This document shows positions 13,550 to 26,657 of a DNA stretch of 64,000 nucleotides, one piece after another. The first letter of the stretch is position 1. Each line of letters opens with the position of its first letter. Where the stretch lies: contig CP043991.1 in the NCBI GenBank assembly GCA_015139955.1, positions 182,368-246,367 on the forward strand, given 5' to 3'. The notes beneath the pieces were generated by a model. The model worked only from the letters and a program-made list of their open reading frames with translations. It ran no database searches and was not told the origin of the DNA. The DNA is from Candidatus Stammera capleta (GTDB lineage Bacteria; Pseudomonadota; Gammaproteobacteria; Enterobacterales; Enterobacteriaceae). A program made the position numbers and the translations under genes.

Positions 13550-14427
13550 TGTTTTATTTTTTTATTTTATTATTTTTTTTATTAAAAAATTTATTTTTTA
13601 ATTTTTTAGTTTTAGGTAAAGATAATTTTCATACTTTTATGAAATATAATTTATTTTTAAATCAACAGAATAAAAAAAATATTTCAATTAATAAATTATT
13701 CTTTTTAAAAAAAAATATTGAATTAAATTTTAAAAAAAAAAAACAATGTAAGTTTAATATTGTAATAGATCCTGGACATGGTGGTCATGATCCTGGTGCA
13801 ATAGGAATTAATGGTTCTAAAGAAAAAGATATCAATTTATTAATATCTAAAAAATTATTTAAGTTTTTAAGTTTAGATAAAAGATTTAATGTTTTTTTAA
13901 TAAGAACTAAAGATAATTATATTTCTTTACAAGAACGTTTACGTATGGTACGTATTAAAAAAGCAAATTTATTTTTATCTATACATGTTAATTCTATATA
14001 TAATAATAAATATATTAAAGGAGCTTCAATTTGATTATTATCTATGTTAAATAAATATAAATATAAAACTAAAATAAATTATTTAAATTTAAATAAAAAT
14101 CAAAAATTAAAATTAAATTACTTATTTTTAAATTTAAGTAAAAAAAATAGTCAACTAAATTATTATTTAGCTTCTGAAATAATTAATGAATTTCGTAATA
14201 GTATTATATTACATAAAAATTATTTACAATATGCTGATTTATTTATTTTATCTTTATTTTATATACCATCAATATTAATAGAAGTTGGTTATATTAGTAA
14301 TCCTTTAGAAGAAAAAAAATTAATCAATGAATTTTATCAATATAAATTAGCTAAATATATTTATTTAGGTATAAATAATTTTATAAATAATATTTGTATG
14401 TTGAAATATAAATACAATGAATATTAA
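13549..14427 (+). CDS. amiB: N-acetylmuramoyl-L-alanine amidase (AmiB type)
   Basis: 292 aa versus 445 in E. coli AmiB: the AMIN targeting domain appears lost, leaving a hydrophobic N-terminus (residues 1-24, signal peptide or anchor), a Lys-rich linker and the Amidase_3 domain. Zinc and catalytic residues are visible: DPGHGGHDPGA, the Glu of SKEKD, the His of SIHVNS and the Glu of ILIEVGYISNP. One UGA (14032-14034) is Trp. The enzyme cleaves the peptide from glycan strands during daughter-cell separation in the periplasm. The gene overlaps mutL by 11 nt and keeps the tsaE-amiB-mutL order, which is why AmiB is favoured over AmiA or AmiC. Confidence 0.92.
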
Positions 14428-16069
14428 ATTTTTACCGGAAAAAACTATTAGAAAAATTTCTACGGGTGAGTTAATTAATAATATTTCTGATGTTATAAAA
14501 GAATTATTAGAAAATAGTTTAGATGCTAATTCTTTAAATATTAAAATTGAATTTTTAAATAATGGTTTAGATTTAATTAGAGTTACAGATGATGGTGTTG
14601 GAATTAAAAAACAAGATTTATTTTTATCTATTAAAAAATATGCTACTAGTAAAATATTTTATATCAATGATTTATTAAAAATTAATAGTTTTGGTTTTAG
14701 AGGAGAAGCTTTATCTTGTATTAGTTCTATATCTAATTTTAGTATTTCTTCTAAATTTAAAGATAGTATTAATAATTATGGATGATTATTATATAATAAT
14801 AAATATAAATCATTATCTTTTAGTATTAAACCTATATCTCATAATTTTGGTACTATAGTAAATGTTAAAAATATATTTTGGAATAATTATAATAAAAGAA
14901 AAGAATTATGTATTTTTAATAAAAATGAATGATTTTTTATAAAAAAAATAATTATTAATTTTGCTTTATCTAATTATAAAAAAAATTTTTTAGTTTATAA
15001 AGATAATTTATTATATAAAAATTATATAAATAAATTTTCTAATGATAAAGACAGTATATTAGATCGAATTATTTGTATATATGGTGAAAGAATAGTTAAT
15101 AATTATTGATATATATATATAAATAATAAATATATTGCTTTTAAAGGATATATATTTAAAAATAATAAATTTAAAAATATTAAATTTATTTTTATAAATA
15201 ATAGAATTATTTCTACTAAAAATTTATTATATTTAGTATTAAATAATTTTTTTTTAAATTCTTGAAATAATAATGTCTTATTTTCTTATATATTGTATTT
15301 CAAAATTAAAAATAAATATATTAATATAAATTTATGTCCAAATAAAAGTAAAATTTCTTTTTTAAATTATTCTAAAATTTTAAATATAGTATATAAAGAA
15401 TTATATAATTTTTTTTTTAAAAAAAAATTAATAAGTAATAAAATTTTAAAGAATAAAAATATGAATAATTTATCTCCAAATAATTATTTAAATTATTTTT
15501 TAATAAATTTTGGTAATATTATAAATATTTTTAATCAACGTTTTATTTTTTCTATTATAAATAATAAAGGATTATTAATTGTTTCAGATTTATTATTTGT
15601 TTTTTATTATATGTATATTTTAATATTTAAAAAAAAATATTTTTTTTTAATTAAAATTAAAAAAATAAGTAAATTAAAAATATTTTTATCTGAAAAATAT
15701 TTTTTAAATAAAAAAAAAATATTTTTAATTTTACATAATTTAGGAATAAATTTATGTTACAAAAATAATTATTTTTTAATCACTAGTATTCCTAGTGAAT
15801 TTTATGGTTTAAATTTAAAAAAATTTTTTTTATCTTTCTTTTTTTTTTTAAAAAAAATAGAAACAGAATTTTTTTTTTTAAAATTAATGATTTATTGATT
15901 ATCTAATTATATAATAATAAATAATGGATGAAATCAATTAAATTCTATTAAAATAATATGTAAATTTCATAATTATTATAAAAATATAACATATCAATTT
16001 AAAAAAAAAATTTTTTATTTTTTAAATTTTAATAAATTATTTTTGTATTTAAATAACAATATATGATAA
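14417..16069 (+). CDS. mutL: MutL, mismatch repair ATPase
   Basis: 550 aa (E. coli 615), continuous through about nine UGA codons. GHKL ATPase motifs in the N-terminal domain are good: EN in KELLENSLDA, DDGVGI, ATSKI and FGFRGEALSCI. The usual LFYNTPAR segment is diverged (about residues 153-164, VKNIFWNNYNKR). The C-terminal half is very Asn/Lys/Ile-rich, with a dimerisation domain recognisable near NYLNYFLINFGNI. No endonuclease DQHA motif is seen, as in enterics, which use MutH. The frame ends W-stop (TGA TAA) and overlaps miaA by 7 nt. Confidence 0.93.
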
Positions 16070-17013
16070 TAAAAAATAATATTCCTAAAATTTTTTGTAT
16101 ATTAGGACCTACTGGAATTGGTAAAAGTTATATAGCTATGGAATTATGTAAAATTCTTCCTTTGGAAATTATTAGTGTAGATTCAGGATTAATATATAGA
16201 GATTTAAATATAGGTACTGCTAAACCTAGTAATTTAGAATTAAAATATTTTCCACATAGACTAGTAAATATTATTAATCCTAATGAATTTTATTCAGTAA
16301 AAAAATTTTTTATAAATTTAATTTATGAATTAAATGATATTATTTATATTAAAAAAAAAATACCTTTATTAGTAGGTGGTACTATGATGTATTATAATGT
16401 TTTATTTAATGGATTATATTTATTACCTAAATCTAATTATGAAATACGTTCTTATATAAATAATTTATTTCATAAATTTGGTAATAATTATGTATATAAT
16501 ATTTTAAAGAAAATAGATTTTTATTCATATCAAAATATTCATATAAATGATAGATATAGAATTATGCGTAATTTAGAAGTATTTTATATGACTCAAAAAA
16601 ATATTTCTTATTTTAAAAATATTAATAAATTAAACTTAAATTTTAAAATATATAAAATATTTTTTATACCAAAAAATAAAAATAAATTATTTAAGATAGT
16701 TATAAATAGATTTTATAACATGTTATCTAAAGGTTTTGAAGATGAAGTTTTAAATTTATATGTACGTGGAGATTTAGATATTAATAAACCTTCAATAAAA
16801 TGTATTGGATATAAACAAATGTGATTATATATTGATAAAAAAATTTCTTATTTAAAAATGATTGAGGAAACTATTAGTAGTACTTTAAATTTAATTAAAA
16901 GACAATTAACTTGATTAAAAAAATGATCTAGTAATTTTACAATTATTTGTGATAATAATTATGAACAAGAAGTTAGTAAAATTTTTAATTTTATTATTAA
17001 ATTAATTAATTAG
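16063..17013 (+). CDS. miaA: MiaA, tRNA dimethylallyltransferase
   Basis: 316 aa, exactly the E. coli length. The P-loop is GPTGIGKS at residues 15-22, then SVDSGLIYRDLNIGTAKP, VGGTMMYYNVL and the C-terminal CIGYKQMW (UGA). MiaA attaches the isopentenyl group to A37 of tRNAs that read codons beginning with U, which includes the tRNA-Trp that must read UGA in this organism. It overlaps mutL. In E. coli hfq lies between miaA and hflX; here hflX follows after 11 nt, so hfq is absent at this locus. Confidence 0.96.
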
Positions 17014-17024
17014 AAGGTGATTAT

Positions 17025-18299
17025 TTGTTAGATAAAAATAAAATATTAGCTATTTTTATATATTTCAATAAGAAAAATATAATTGAAAGAAATGAATTTA
17101 AAAAATTAATTTATTCTTCTGGTTTTATTATAGGTAAATTATTAGATATTAATATCAGATATCCTAATAAAAAGTATTTTTTTGGTTTAGGTAAATTAAA
17201 GGAAATTATTTTAATTATTAATAAATTTTATTTTAAAAAAATACTTATTAATTTAATTTTAAAAAGTACACAAGAATATAATTTAAAAAAAATATTTAAA
17301 TGTTCTATATTAAATAGAACATCTATTATATTAAATATATTTAAAAAAAGAGCTAATACTAATTATGGTAAACTTCAAGTAGAATTAGCTTATTTAAATT
17401 ATTTAAGTACTAGATTAGTTAGGAGATGAAGACATTTAGAACGTCAAAAAGGAGGAATAAAATATATATCAGGTCCTGGAGAAAAACAAATTGAAATAGA
17501 TAGAAGAATAATTAAAAAAAAAATTACTTCAATTAGTAATAGTATTCAAAAAATATCTGGTCAAAAAAAACAAAATATTAAATTTCGTAATAAATATAAT
17601 GTACCAATTGTTTCTTTAGTTGGTTATACAAATTCTGGTAAATCTACTTTATTTAATTTATTAACTAATTCTGATTTTAATTTAAAAAAAGGTTATTTTT
17701 CTACTTTAGATACCTATATCAGAAAAATTAATAAATTTAAATTTCATAGTAATGTTTTACTTTCTGATACTATTGGTTTTATACGTAATTTACCTGATAG
17801 TATTAAATCTGCTTTTAAAAGTACATTAAGTGAAATTTCTTATTCTCAACTTATATTACATATAATAGATGCTTCTAATTTATATTTTATGGATTATATT
17901 AATATAGTTAATTCTATATTATGTGATATCAATATTCATAATGTTCCAGTAATTCAAGTTATGAATAAAATAGATAAATTAAAAAATTTTAAGATTAAAA
18001 TAGATATTAATAATATTAATTTACCTATAAGAATATGAATTTCTGCTAAATATAATTTAGGTATTGAAACTATATATAATATAATCAATTTATATTTATT
18101 TACTAATAAAATAAAAATGACGATATGTATTCCTTTAAAAATATCTATATTATTAAGAGATATTTTTTATAGTAAAAATATTGTTTTAAAAGAATGAAGT
18201 AATAATGGTAAAATATATTATTATAATATTTTAGTTACTAAAATAGTATTTTTATCTATCTTAAAAAAGTATCCTGTTCTGAAAAAATATTTAAAGTAG
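17025..18299 (+). CDS. hflX: HflX, ribosome-associated GTPase
   Basis: 424 aa (E. coli 426). The start is TTG at 17025, preceded by AAGGTGA; no ATG fits the family length. Motifs: KLQVELAYL, the Trp of RRWRHLERQKGG (UGA), GPGEKQIE, G1 GYTNSGKST at about residue 200, G3 DTIGFI and G4 MNKID. HflX splits stalled 70S ribosomes under stress. The hydrophilic region is Lys/Asn/Ile-rich but the GTPase is intact. It follows miaA, as in E. coli minus hfq. Confidence 0.95.
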
Positions 18300-18308
18300 A
18301 TAATTTTT

Positions 18309-19061
18309 ATGAATAAAAAATACAAATATTTTTATGGTTTTAGAACTGTTAAAAATTTAATAATATTTAAATCTGATTATATAAAAAAAATTTTTTTAAT
18401 TAATAAAAATAATAAAAAAATAATTAAAATAATTAAATTAATAAATTTAAATAATCTTTTCTATAAAAAAGTAAACAGTACTTTTTTTCAAAAATTTAAT
18501 TCATTTAACCATCAAGGTATATTAGCTGTCATAAAAAGAAAAAATATATTTCATAGTAATATTAATGATCTTATAGAATTAATTAAAATAAGAAAAAAAC
18601 ATTTTTTTTTAATTTTAGATAAAATTAATAATCCTAATAATTTAGGTTCTTGTATACGTACTGCTGTAGCAGCTAATATAGACGCTATTGTAATTACAAA
18701 CCATCATTCGGTATCTGTAGATAATAATATTGTACATAAAGTATCTATGGGTTCTATATATAAAATTTTTATTATTACTGTCAATAATCTTAGTAATATA
18801 ATTAATTTGTTAAAAAAATATAATTTTTTTTTATTATGTACTGATTTAAATTCTAAAAATTCCGTTTATAAATTTAATTATAAAAATTATAATTCTATAG
18901 CTTTGATTTTAGGTTCAGAAGAAAAAGGAGTAAGAAAAAAAATAAAAGAAAAAAGTGATTTTTTATTTAAAATACCAATTAAAAATGTAAATTCTCTTAA
19001 TATTTCTGTTGCTAGTGGAATTATAATTTTTGAAATTTTACGACAAATTAATAATTTATAA
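18309..19061 (+). CDS. rlmB: 23S rRNA 2'-O-methyltransferase RlmB (SpoU family)
   Basis: 250 aa (E. coli RlmB 243). The three SpoU (SPOUT) motifs are present: NNPNNLGSCIRTA, LILGSEEKGVRKK, and the knot-forming NSLNISVASGIIIFEI. RlmB methylates G2251 in the peptidyl-transferase P loop. The SpoU family also contains TrmH, but length, the N-terminal substrate-binding domain and RlmB-like start (YFYGFRTVKNLI) favour RlmB. The 3' end overlaps the convergent fmt by 6 nt. Confidence 0.9.
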   Translation: MNKKYKYFYGFRTVKNLIIFKSDYIKKIFLINKNNKKIIKIIKLINLNNLFYKKVNSTFFQKFNSFNHQGILAVIKRKNIFHSNINDLIELIKIRKKHFFLILDKINNPNNLGSCIRTAVAANIDAIVITNHHSVSVDNNIVHKVSMGSIYKIFIITVNNLSNIINLLKKYNFFLLCTDLNSKNSVYKFNYKNYNSIALILGSEEKGVRKKIKEKSDFLFKIPIKNVNSLNISVASGIIIFEILRQINNL

Positions 19062-19988
19062 TATTTTTCCTGGTATAAATAAATTAGGTTTTGAATTTAT
19101 TAAATCAGATATTTTAATTTTTTTATGATTATTTAATTGTATTTTTTTAATTTTTAATATATAAGATTTTTTAGTAAATATTTTTAAACCTTTTTTATTA
19201 TATTTTAATATTTTTCCAGGTATGGATTTTTTTTTTGTTTTTTTTATTTTAACAGATCATATAAATATAATATATTTTTTATAATAAAAAAATACTTTTG
19301 GTCATATATGAAATGCTTTTAGTTTTCTTTTTATTTTTTTAGCTGTATCTTGTTTTCAATTTATTAAACCATCTGTTTTTTTAATTTTTTTAGCAAAAGT
19401 TATAAGTTTTTTATTTTGTTTATTTTCTTTATATTTTTTATTTAAAATATTATTTAATACTTTTGGTAAATATTTAGCACCAATTATTTTAAGTTTATTA
19501 TATAATTTTTGATATGTATATTTTTTTTTAATAATACATTTTTTTTGATATATTATATTACCTGAATCTATAAATTTGTTAATTTTAATAAATGTTATTC
19601 CGGAATATTTATCTCCATGTAATATACTATGTTGTATAGGTGATGATCCTCTTCATCTTGGTAAAAGAGATGCATGCATATTAATACATCCAAATTTAGG
19701 TATATTAATGATATTTTGGGGTAATATAAAACCATATGCTATTATTAGTATAATATTAATATTTAATATTTTAATTTTTTCACTTAATTGATTTAATTTT
19801 GTGATGCATGTTGGTTCAAAGATATTTAAATTATTTTTTTGTGCTATTTTTTTAACTTCATTAGGTTTTTTACTTTTTTTGGTAACTACACCTAATATTT
19901 TATGTTTAGTATTTTTAATAATGTTTTTTAGTTGAAAAGCAGCAAATTCTGGTGTACCAAAAAATAGTATTTTAAATTTTTTTTTCAT
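19056..19988 (-). CDS. fmt: Methionyl-tRNA formyltransferase
   Basis: 310 aa (E. coli 315), reading through UGA=Trp codons, the first just after SLLPR (19650-19652). Conserved pieces: FFGTPEFAA near the N-terminus, IAYGFILPQNII, NMHASLLPRW-RGSSPI (the usual HGSLLPRWRG with Gly replaced by Ala), and the catalytic Asp in FIDSGNII. Fmt formylates Met-tRNAi for initiation. It lies just downstream of def, the partner that removes the formyl group, in the normal def-fmt order. It is convergent with rlmB and overlaps it. Confidence 0.95.
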
Positions 19989-19993
19989 TATTT

Positions 19994-20434
19994 TTATATA
20001 TAATCTACAAATAATTTACCTTTTGTATGATCAATTTCATGTTGTATACAAATTGAAAGTAATCCTTTAGATTTTAGTTTTATTCTTTTTCCATTTATAT
20101 TTCTAGCTTTTACATAAATTTTATTATATCTTTTAATAGAATAAAAAAAATTAGGTATTGATAAACATCCTTCTTGAGTTTCTATAGATCCACTTTTTTT
20201 AATTATTTTAGGATTAATAAGTATAATTTTATTATTGTTTTTTTTTAAATCTACTATAATTACAGATTTGTTTATATTTATTTGTATAGCTGCTAAACCA
20301 ATTCCTTTAAAATAGTACATAGTATCAAACATATTTTTAACTAAAATTTTTAATTTATTATCAAATTTTGATACTTTTTTGGATTTTTGACGTAATTTTT
20401 TATTAGGATAGACTATTATTTTTGAAATTGACAT
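19994..20434 (-). CDS. def: Peptide deformylase
   Basis: 146 aa, starting MSISKIIVYPNKKLR; a longer in-frame ORF begins nine codons upstream but runs toward the tRNA-Leu gene and lacks family similarity. All three metal-site motifs are intact: GIGLAAIQ, EGCLSIP and QHEIDH. The protein stops after KLFVDYI, so the C-terminal helix of E. coli Def (169 aa) is missing. It removes the N-formyl group from new proteins. It precedes fmt by 5 nt. Confidence 0.95.
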   Translation of the reverse strand: MSISKIIVYPNKKLRQKSKKVSKFDNKLKILVKNMFDTMYYFKGIGLAAIQININKSVIIVDLKKNNNKIILINPKIIKKSGSIETQEGCLSIPNFFYSIKRYNKIYVKARNINGKRIKLKSKGLLSICIQHEIDHTKGKLFVDYI

Positions 20435-20454
20435 TTTTGTATATATATTATATA

Positions 20455-20541
20455 TACCCAAGGCGGGATTTGAACCCGCAAGGTTATAACATAACCGAGG
20501 GATTTTAAGTCCCTTGTGTCTACCAATTTCACCACTCGGGT
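20455..20541 (-). tRNA. leuZ: tRNA-Leu (anticodon UAA)
   Basis: 87 nt class II tRNA on the minus strand. Acceptor ACCCGAG pairs with CTTGGGT, discriminator A. The anticodon loop is CTTAAAA, the variable arm is long and A/T-rich, and the T arm is GCGGGTTCAAATCCCGC. CCA is not encoded. UUA is the dominant Leu codon in these genes, so this tRNA carries most of the leucine load. Confidence 0.96.
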
Positions 20542-20555
20542 ATTAAATTATTTTA

Positions 20556-20626
20556 AAGCGTGTCCCGGAATTGAACCGGGATTTATGGATTTGCAATCCA
20601 CTGCATTACCTCTCTGCCAACACGCT
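20556..20626 (-). tRNA. cysT: tRNA-Cys (anticodon GCA)
   Basis: 71 nt on the minus strand. Acceptor AGCGTGT pairs perfectly with ACACGCT, the discriminator is U as usual for Cys, the anticodon loop is TTGCAAA and the T arm contains CCCGGTTCAATTCCGGG. CCA is not encoded. It lies 14 nt upstream of tRNA-Leu, as a probable joint transcript (E. coli also has glyW-cysT-leuZ together). Confidence 0.96.
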
Positions 20627-20840
20627 ATCTAAATATTATATAACATAATTAGTATAAAAGTTTATTTTATCTATTTTTTTTAAAGGAAAAATTTTAATTA
20701 TTTGTAATATTGGTATAAATTATTAAAATGTAGTAATATATTAATTTAAAGTTTATATAAATTTTATAGTTATATATATTTTTTAATATAAAATTTGTTT
20801 TTTATTTTTTGTTTTAAAAACATTATATTTAGGTAAATAA
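20627..20840. other. Divergent intergenic region between tRNA-Cys and rpsL
   Basis: 214 nt without any credible ORF or RNA gene, the longest gap in the window. It must carry the promoter for the tRNA-Cys/tRNA-Leu/def/fmt unit on one side and for the very long ribosomal run starting at rpsL on the other. It is so A/T-rich that several -10-like hexamers appear, and no -35/-10 pair stands out enough to call. Confidence 0.6.
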
Positions 20841-21206
20841 ATGTCTACTATTAATCAATTGGTACGTAAATCTAGAATACGTAAAATATTTAAAAATAAT
20901 GTACCTGCTTTAAATGGTTGTCCTCAAAAAAGAGGAGTATGTATAAAAGTATATACTACTACTCCTAAAAAACCTAATTCTGCTTTAAGAAAAGTTTGCA
21001 GAGTTCGATTAACAAATAATTTAGAAGTTACTGCTTATATACCTGGGGAAGGTCATAATTTACAAGAACATTCTGTAGTTTTAATTCGTGGTGGAAGAGT
21101 TAAAGATTTACCTGGTGTACGTTATCATGTAATTAGAGGTACTTTAGATTGTTCTGGTGTAAAAGATAGAAAAAGATCTCGTTCTAAATATGGTGTTAAA
21201 AAATAG
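20841..21206 (+). CDS. rpsL: 30S ribosomal protein S12
   Basis: 121 aa (E. coli 124). Decoding-centre residues are conserved, including [16 protein letters not shown] with the streptomycin-site Lys and [12 protein letters not shown]12 sits at the A site and helps check codon-anticodon pairing. It opens the str operon (rpsL-rpsG-fusA-tuf) and continues into the S10 operon. The stop is TAG. Confidence 0.98.
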   Translation: MSTINQLVRKSRIRKIFKNNVPALNGCPQKRGVCIKVYTTTPKKPNSALRKVCRVRLTNNLEVTAYIPGEGHNLQEHSVVLIRGGRVKDLPGVRYHVIRGTLDCSGVKDRKRSRSKYGVKK

Positions 21207-21232
21207 ATTAGTTAATTTTATTGAGGATTAAT

Positions 21233-21703
21233 ATGTCACGTCGTAAAACTATAGGTAGTCGTAATATAATCCCAGATTATATATATAATTCTGAATTAGT
21301 AACAAAATTTATTAATTTACTTATGTTTGATGGAAAAAAGTCTATTGCTGAAAATATTTTATATACTTCTTTACGTATATTAAAAAAAAAACTTAATAAG
21401 AGTAAATTAGAATTATTAGAATTAGCTGTTAATAATGTTAAACCTATTATAGAAGTTAAATCTCGTAGAGTTGGAGGAACTACTTATCAAATTCCTATAG
21501 AGGTAAGACCTAAAAGAGGTAATACTTTAGCTATACGTTGAATTATATTATCAGCTAGGAAAAGAGTTGGTGGAAAAATGTTTTTAAAATTAGCTGATGA
21601 ATTATTAGATGCTATTAATAAAAAAGGTTTTGCTATTAAAAAACGTGATGAAACTCATCGTATTGCTGATTCGAATAAAGCTTTTGCTCATTATAGGTGA
21701 TAA
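21233..21703 (+). CDS. rpsG: 30S ribosomal protein S7
   Basis: 156 aa. The start is ATG at 21233 ([11 protein letters not shown]) with GAGG just upstream; an in-frame TTG at 21221 is not needed. The Trp of [10 protein letters not shown] (21539-21541) and the final Trp of HYRW are both UGA, the latter followed at once by TAA. S7 nucleates the 30S head. It lies in the str operon between rpsL and fusA. Confidence 0.97.
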
Positions 21704-21726
21704 TTTAATTTTTTTAGGGAAATAAT

Positions 21727-23853
<2,127 letters not shown>

Positions 23854-23888
23854 ATAAATTTTAATTATTTAATTTCGGAATAAAATAT

Positions 23889-25073
23889 ATGTCAAAAGAA
23901 AAATTTGAACGTTCTAAAATTCATGTAAATGTTGGTACAATTGGTCATGTTGATCATGGTAAAACTACTTTAACTTCTGCTATTACTACTATATTAGCAG
24001 AAAAATATGGTGGACAACCTCGTGCTTTTGAACAAATAGATAATGCTCCTGAAGAAAAAGCTAGAGGTATTACTATTAATACTTCTCATGTTGAATATGA
24101 TACTTCTAAAAGACATTATGCTCATGTAGATTGTCCGGGACATGCTGATTATATTAAAAATATGATTACAGGTGCTGCGCAAATGGATGGAGCTATTTTA
24201 GTAGTTGCTGCTACTGATGGTCCTATGCCTCAAACTAGAGAACATATTTTATTAGCTCGTCAAGTTGGTGTACCTTATATAGTAGTTTATTTAAATAAAT
24301 GTGATATGGTTGATGATGAAGAATTATTAGAGTTAGTAGAAATGGAAATTAAAGATGTATTAACTCAATATAATTTTCCTGGTAATGATACTCCTATAAT
24401 AAGAGGATCAGCACTAAAAGCTTTAGAAGGTGATGTAAAATGAAAAAATAGTATTTTTGAATTAGCTGATTCTTTAGATAATTATATACCTAATCCTAAA
24501 CGAAATATTGATCAACCTTTTTTATTACCTATAGAGGATATTTTTTCTATTTCCGGTAGAGGAACTGTAGTTACTGGAAGAATTGATCAAGGTTTAATAA
24601 AAATTGGTGATGAAGTAGAAATAGTTGGTATAAAAGATACTCAAAAATCTATATGTACTGGTATTGAAATGTTTCGTAAATTACTTGATGAAGGTAGAGC
24701 AGGTGAAAATGTAGGTATTTTATTAAGAGGTATTAAAAGAGAAGATATTGAAAGAGGGCAAGTTTTAGCTAAACCAGGTAGTATAAATCCTCATACTAAT
24801 TTTGAATCTGAAGTTTATGTTTTATCTAAAGAGGAAGGTGGTAGACATACTCCTTTTTTAAATGGTTATCGTCCTCAATTTTATTTTAGAACTACTGATG
24901 TTACTGGTACAATTAAATTACCTAAAGGAGTAGAAATGGTAATACCAGGAGATAATGTTAAAATTTCTGTAAAATTATTTAGTCCTATAGCTATGGATGA
25001 AGGTTTAAGATTTGCTATTAGAGAAGGTGGTCGTACAGTGGGTGCAGGTATAGTAAGTAAAATTTTTTCTTAA
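23889..25073 (+). CDS. tuf: Elongation factor Tu
   Basis: 394 aa, exactly E. coli length. Motifs: [34 protein letters not shown] and the C-terminal [12 protein letters not shown]. The Trp after EGDVK (24441-24443) is UGA. EF-Tu delivers aminoacyl-tRNA to the ribosome. This is the only tuf in the window. It ends the str operon and is followed 23 nt later by rpsJ, so str and S10 operons are joined head to tail. Confidence 0.98.
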
Positions 25074-25096
25074 TATTTAATTTATTAGGTTATAAA

Positions 25097-25408
25097 ATGA
25101 TAAATCAAAGAATTAGAATTAAATTAAAAGCTTTTGATCATCGTTTAATAGATATATCTACTTTAGAAATTGTAGAAACTGCCAAAAGAACTGGTGCTCA
25201 AGTTAGAGGTCCGATTCCTTTACCTACTTCTATAGAGCGTTTTACAATTTTAATTTCTCCACATGTTGATAAAGATGCTAGAGATCAGTATGAAATTAGA
25301 ACTCATAAACGTTTAATTGATATTGTTAAACCTACTGAGAGAACTGTAGATGCTCTTATGAAATTAAATTTAGCTTCTGGTGTTGATGTTCAAATAAGTT
25401 TAGGTTAA
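25097..25408 (+). CDS. rpsJ: 30S ribosomal protein S10
   Basis: 103 aa, the E. coli length. Conserved blocks [23 protein letters not shown] and RTHKRLIDI are clear. S10 is part of the 30S head and also acts as NusE in antitermination. It is the first gene of the S10 operon. Confidence 0.98.
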   Translation: MINQRIRIKLKAFDHRLIDISTLEIVETAKRTGAQVRGPIPLPTSIERFTILISPHVDKDARDQYEIRTHKRLIDIVKPTERTVDALMKLNLASGVDVQISLG

Positions 25409-25414
25409 TAATTT

Positions 25415-26038
25415 ATGATTGTATTAATAGGTAGTAAAATTGGTATGACGAAAATATTTGATAAAAATGGTTCGTCATTTGCTGTGACGGTAATAGAAAT
25501 AAAAGATAATATTATTACATGTATTAAGAAAGAACATGAGAGATATATTACTCAAGTTACAACTGGTACAATAAATATTAAGAAATTAAATAAATCTCAG
25601 TTAGGATTTTATAAAAAAATAAATATTAATCCTGGAGTAGGATTATGAGAGATACCTTATATTAAAAATTTACATTTACATATTGGACAATCTTTAAAAG
25701 TTAATTTATTTAATAATGTTAAAAAGGTTGATGTTATTGGTATATCTAAAGGTAAAGGTTTTGCTGGTACTATAAAAAGATGAAATTTTCGTTCTCAAGA
25801 TAAAAGTCATGGTAATTCTTTATCCCATAGAGTACCTGGTTCAATAGGACAAAATCAAACTCCTGGTAGAGTATTTAAAGGAAAAAAAATGTGTGGTCAT
25901 TTAGGTAATACTAGAAATACAATACAGAATTTAAAGATATATAAAATATATGATGATAAAAATATTTTATTAATTTGTGGTGCTGTTCCTGGATATAATG
26001 GTAGTAGATTAATTATAAGATCATCTATTAAAGGTTAA
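25415..26038 (+). CDS. rplC: 50S ribosomal protein L3
   Basis: 207 aa (E. coli 209), continuous with UGA=Trp at 25646-25648 and 25781-25783. It begins [16 protein letters not shown] and has the central extension with [16 protein letters not shown] and KMCGHLG, which reaches toward the peptidyl-transferase centre. It follows rpsJ by 6 nt. Confidence 0.97.
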
Positions 26039-26048
26039 TATAATTTGT

Positions 26049-26657
26049 ATGGTTAATATTTTGTTAAAAGATTCTCAGGAAAATATATGTTTATCTGATA
26101 ATATTTTTAAAATTCATTTTAATATGAGTTTAGTACATCAAGTTATAAATTTGTGTAGACATAATTTACGTAAAGGCAATGTAGCTCAAAAATCTAGATC
26201 TGATGTTGCTGGTTCTAATAAAAAACCTTGAAGACAAAAAGGTACTGGTAGAGCAAGAGCAGGTTCTTTAAAAAGTCCTATATGACGTTCTGGTGGTGTA
26301 ACTTTTGCTAAAAAACCTAAAAAATATTTTTCGAAGATAAATAAAAAAGTTTATAACAAAGTTTTTAAAATGATTTTATCTCAATTGTATAAAGAATCTA
26401 GATTAAATATTTTAAGTAATTTAGATATTTTTTATCCTAAAACAAAATTTTTTTTAGAAAAAATTAAATTTTTAAATTTTAAAAAAATATTAATTCTTGT
26501 TTGTAAATTAGATAAAAATTTAATTTTATCTTCACGTAATTTATATAATATAAAAGTTTGTCATGTTAATAATATTAATATTATTGATCTTTTAAATTTT
26601 GAAAGTATTGTTTTTACTGTTTCTTCTATTAAATTTTTAGAGGGTAAATTAAATTAA
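26049..26657 (+). CDS. rplD: 50S ribosomal protein L4
   Basis: 202 aa (E. coli 201). The tunnel-lining loop region is intact, with SRSDVAGSNKKPWRQKGTGR, where Trp is UGA (26229-26231), and WRSGGV with another UGA. In E. coli free L4 represses this operon through its leader. The C-terminal half is Lys/Asn/Ile-rich but keeps the family's length. The TAA stop shares one base with the rplW start. Confidence 0.96.

Noticed and set aside
19576..19791. 71-codon plus-strand ORF opposite fmt
   Set aside because: Antisense to the conserved formyltransferase core.
23994..24182. Minus-strand ORF opposite tuf
   Set aside because: Antisense to the EF-Tu G domain; no family similarity.
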